Below are positions 6,400 to 8,133 of a stretch of 8,133 nucleotides of DNA, in pieces. The translations under genes were made by a program, and so were the position numbers. Positions within the stretch are counted from its first letter, which is position 1. Every line of letters starts with the position of its first letter. Under the pieces are notes generated by a model, which saw only the letters and a list, made by a program, of their open reading frames with translations, was not told where the DNA came from and made no database searches. Source of the DNA: Actinomycetota bacterium (GTDB taxonomy: Bacteria > Acidobacteriota > Blastocatellia > Chloracidobacteriales > Chloracidobacteriaceae); NCBI GenBank assembly GCA_013298335.1, contig JAAFHI010000106.1, forward strand, positions 1 to 8,133, given 5' to 3'.

Positions 6400-6903
6400 T
6401 TACCGGGCCGCCGCCGCGCGTTTGAAGTGCGCGCCATGCCAACTGGCCGAAAAGGGGAGTTCCCATTTTCCGGCGCGGAGGTCGCCGAGGGTCTTGACCG
6501 TCTGGTCGAAGACCGGGGTGTCGTCGGCGATGACGCCTTCCCGGACCAGCCGGGCGAAGGCCGGGCGGTCGATAACGTGGACGCCGTCGCCGTTCCGGTA
6601 AGCGATCTCGGCGCTGTCGGCGAGCGGAACGCCCGCGCGTTCGAGCGCCTCGGCGACGGTCCGGAACATGCCGTCGATGGAGCAGCCCGAAACGTCGTTG
6701 ACGGTTTCGTCGGCGGCGATGACGACGAAGCGGTGGTCGGGCAGGTCAAACCCGCCATGAATGGGTGAACCATGCGAGCGCCAGTCGGCGACGAAGGCGT
6801 TGAGAACCGTTTCCGCCGCGGCTTTTCGTTCGGCGGTCAGCGGCGCGGCGGTGGTGAAGATCCACACCCGGGCGGCGTCCGGAAGATGTTTCAGCGCAGT
6901 CAT
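6400..6903 (-). CDS. Conserved protein of unknown function with SGCSID motif (homologues often labelled 'ABC transporter ATPase')
   Basis: 167 residues, cytosolic, no signal peptide or membrane segment. The start is ATG 6903, with GGAG (6915-6912) 8 nt upstream; longer in-frame readings cover the promoter spacer. Visible conserved blocks are VWIFTTAAPLT (13-23), FVADWRSHGSPIHGGFD (37-53), RFVVIAADE (58-66), the SGCSID motif (72-77) with Cys74, then GVHVIDRPAFARLVREG (107-123), DDTPVFDQTV (127-136) and a C-terminal SASWHGAHF (152-160). From memory this pattern matches a small family common in Bacteroidetes that databases sometimes name 'ABC transporter ATPase'. No Walker A or B motif or LSGGQ signature is present, so that label is not supported. 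The invariant-looking Cys and the SWH near the end hint at an active or metal site, which is speculation. It is the first gene after the operon's candidate promoter. Confidence 0.82.
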   Translation of the reverse strand: MTALKHLPDAARVWIFTTAAPLTAERKAAAETVLNAFVADWRSHGSPIHGGFDLPDHRFVVIAADETVNDVSGCSIDGMFRTVAEALERAGVPLADSAEIAYRNGDGVHVIDRPAFARLVREGVIADDTPVFDQTVKTLGDLRAGKWELPFSASWHGAHFKRAAAAR

Positions 6904-6949
6904 TTCGAAAGCTCCGATTCGGGAATTGAACTGTGACGTTGAAAACCGG

Positions 6950-6978
6950 ATTGTGCGGCAATCGAGCCGTGAAAACAA
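6950..6978 (-). promoter_or_regulatory. Candidate promoter of the seven-gene operon
   Basis: On the minus strand TTGTTT (6978-6973) and CACAAT (6955-6950) are separated by 17 bp. They match the sigma70 consensus at 3 of 6 and 4 of 6 positions. A start near 6943 would give a leader of about 40 nt before ATG 6903. A short dyad, CAATTCCCAAATTG (6976-6989), overlaps the -35 and its CAATTCCC half is repeated inverted as GGGAATTG at 6921-6928; these could be a regulator's sites. The location, between an upstream terminator and the first gene, is the main support. Confidence 0.33.
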
Positions 6979-7046
6979 TTCCCAAATTGAGCGTTCCCGC
7001 CCGGTTCCGGCTGGGTCGGGCAAATGGCGGCGGCTGGACAGTTACC

Positions 7047-7084
7047 AAAAAGAAAAGGAGCGCGGACGTTGCCGCCCGCGCTCC
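7047..7084 (-). terminator. Rho-independent terminator of the TonB-dependent receptor gene
   Basis: On the minus strand GGAGCGCGG (7084-7076) pairs perfectly with CCGCGCTCC (7065-7057) around a 10-nt loop, giving a 9-bp GC-rich stem followed at once by TTTTCTTTTT (7056-7047). It begins 23 nt after the receptor stop codon and isolates the receptor from the operon downstream. Confidence 0.92.
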
Positions 7085-7107
7085 GAATGGTCACGAGGAC
7101 CAGGTGA

Positions 7108-8133
7108 TTAGAAGCTGAACTTCATCGCGAACTGAAGCTGCCGGGGCGCCGAGGCCGCTACCGGCGTACCGGCGGACTGGAACGTCGTCAGCACTTCGGA
7201 GATGTTCGTCCGGTTGAAAACGTTGAAGGCTTCGAAGATGAACTCCAGGTTGTTGGAGGTCGCGTCCGCGCCCTTCGTGAAGTAGAACTTCCGCGCGAGC
7301 CGGAAGTCGACCGAGATGTAGTTCGGCGTCCGATAGGAGTTACGGCCCAGGTTGCCGAGGTACGCCGTCAGCGGCAGACCGAAGACCGTCCGGCTGTCGG
7401 GCGGAAGCACGAAGAAGCCGGTGCCGTTCGGGGCGGTGAAGCAGCCGTTGCCGAGTGTCGTTCCCGCCGGGCAGGCCGAAACGAGATTCGGACGGGCGGT
7501 CGAGGAACTGTTGACCTGCGTCTGGTCATTGCCGGTCAGCACCGTGAACGGACGACCGCTGGCAAATTCCACGATCGGCGCGAAGGTCCAGTCGGCCAGC
7601 AGGTAGCGGCCCACGCCGCCGTCCCGCCGGAAGGGGCTGGTGACGACGCCGCTGAACACGAAGCGATGGCGCTGGTCGAAGTTGGAGTTCGACCGGTCAC
7701 CGTTCGGGTTGGCGTTGTCCTGCGGTTCCTGAAGCGTCTGCACGTCGGTCGAATCGTCGATGGCGTGCGACCAGGTGTAGGAGCCGAGGAACTGGAAGTT
7801 ATTGGAAAACCGCTTGTTCACGTTGACCGTGAGCGAGTGGTAGATCGAGTTTCCGGTCGATTCGTAGTTCTTGACGCTGCCGAACGGCACGAACGGCTCG
7901 CCCTGGAAACGCGGCAGGTTGAAGGCGGTGGTGAGGTTGGTGAGGATCGCCTGCGTGCTCGCGATGGTCGTCGGGTTCACGACACCGCCGTTGAGGACCG
8001 CCGTCGTGTAAAGAAGGTTCGGACCGGTGCGGCGGAAATCGTTGAAGAAGAACCGGGTCAGCGCGCCCGCCGCGCCGAGGGCCTGCGGCAGACCGAAGAG
8101 CGGGCTGGTGGTGTCGCCCGCCTGCGCCCGGCT
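7108..8133 (-). CDS. TonB-dependent receptor, Oar-like, C-terminal part, cut by window edge
   Basis: 341 residues of an outer-membrane beta barrel; the frame stays open to the right edge, so the plug, signal peptide and N-terminal carboxypeptidase-like domain expected for this family lie outside. The fragment alternates aromatic strands and polar loops. SYTWSHAIDDSTDV (118-131 of the fragment) and FDQRHRFVFSG (152-162) are hallmarks of the Oar-like receptors abundant in Acidobacteriota. EFIFEAFNVFNRTN matches the conserved penultimate strand region. The last residues, QLQFAMKFSF, form the terminal strand with the C-terminal Phe recognised by the BAM machinery. A GTG start inside (7980) is not used, since the reading frame and barrel pattern continue before it. 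Two Cys in one loop (SACPAGTTLGNGCF) could form a disulfide. Substrate cannot be told; these receptors import large ligands such as oligosaccharides or siderophores, or have surface roles. It is separated from the signalling operon by a strong terminator. Confidence 0.93.
   Translation of the reverse strand, partial: SRAQAGDTTSPLFGLPQALGAAGALTRFFFNDFRRTGPNLLYTTAVLNGGVVNPTTIASTQAILTNLTTAFNLPRFQGEPFVPFGSVKNYESTGNSIYHSLTVNVNKRFSNNFQFLGSYTWSHAIDDSTDVQTLQEPQDNANPNGDRSNSNFDQRHRFVFSGVVTSPFRRDGGVGRYLLADWTFAPIVEFASGRPFTVLTGNDQTQVNSSSTARPNLVSACPAGTTLGNGCFTAPNGTGFFVLPPDSRTVFGLPLTAYLGNLGRNSYRTPNYISVDFRLARKFYFTKGADATSNNLEFIFEAFNVFNRTNISEVLTTFQSAGTPVAASAPRQLQFAMKFSF

Noticed and set aside
6351..6773. Upstream extension of the coiled-coil frame to an in-frame start at 6773
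   Set aside because: The extra part is Pro/Ser/Arg/Thr-rich, lies over the SGCSID gene in another frame and has no motif; GTG 6350 has a good ribosome site.
7108..7980. Treating the receptor as a complete 290-residue protein from GTG 7980
   Set aside because: The frame continues without stop to base 8133 with barrel-like sequence, and the family is far longer.

Overview
The window looks like chromosomal DNA of a GC-rich Gram-negative bacterium, most likely an Acidobacteriota. The main evidence is the C-terminal half of an Oar-like TonB-dependent receptor at the right edge. Its barrel motifs (SYTWSHAIDDSTDV, FDQRHRFVFSG, EAFNVFNRTN, terminal FSF) are typical of the large receptor family expanded in that phylum. 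The phylum call is inference; there is no rRNA or other marker. Every gene I can support lies on the minus strand, so transcription runs from high to low coordinates.

Layout in order of transcription. (1) 8133-7108: C-terminal part of the TonB-dependent receptor, closed by a clear rho-independent terminator (7084-7047). (2) 7046-6904: a short spacer with a plausible promoter. (3) 6903-492: seven genes in one direction. These are a conserved unknown protein with an SGCSID motif; a coiled-coil protein; a single-pass membrane protein with a cytosolic sensor-like region and a C-terminal OmpA peptidoglycan-binding domain; a Ras/Rab-like small GTPase; two small PAS-like proteins; and a soluble PAS-PAS histidine kinase ending in an HPt domain. 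The last five are packed tightly, with gaps or overlaps of 12 bp or less and good Shine-Dalgarno sites. A 119-bp spacer full of GACTCCC-type repeats separates the coiled-coil gene from the OmpA-like gene. (4) 491-350: a spacer with a consensus -35 box and a pair of 10-bp direct repeats exactly 20 bp apart. (5) 349-1: the N-terminal half of dapB (lysine/peptidoglycan precursor pathway).

My reading is that the seven-gene block is a signalling module. A small GTPase would be paired with a membrane protein whose inner part faces the GTPase and whose outer part holds peptidoglycan. Two free-standing PAS-like domains and a kinase with its own HPt but no receiver domain would carry the output. The individual families are partly recognisable, but I know of no described function for the combination. 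It is the best candidate here for an undescribed system. No RNA genes, insertion sequences or CRISPR arrays were seen.
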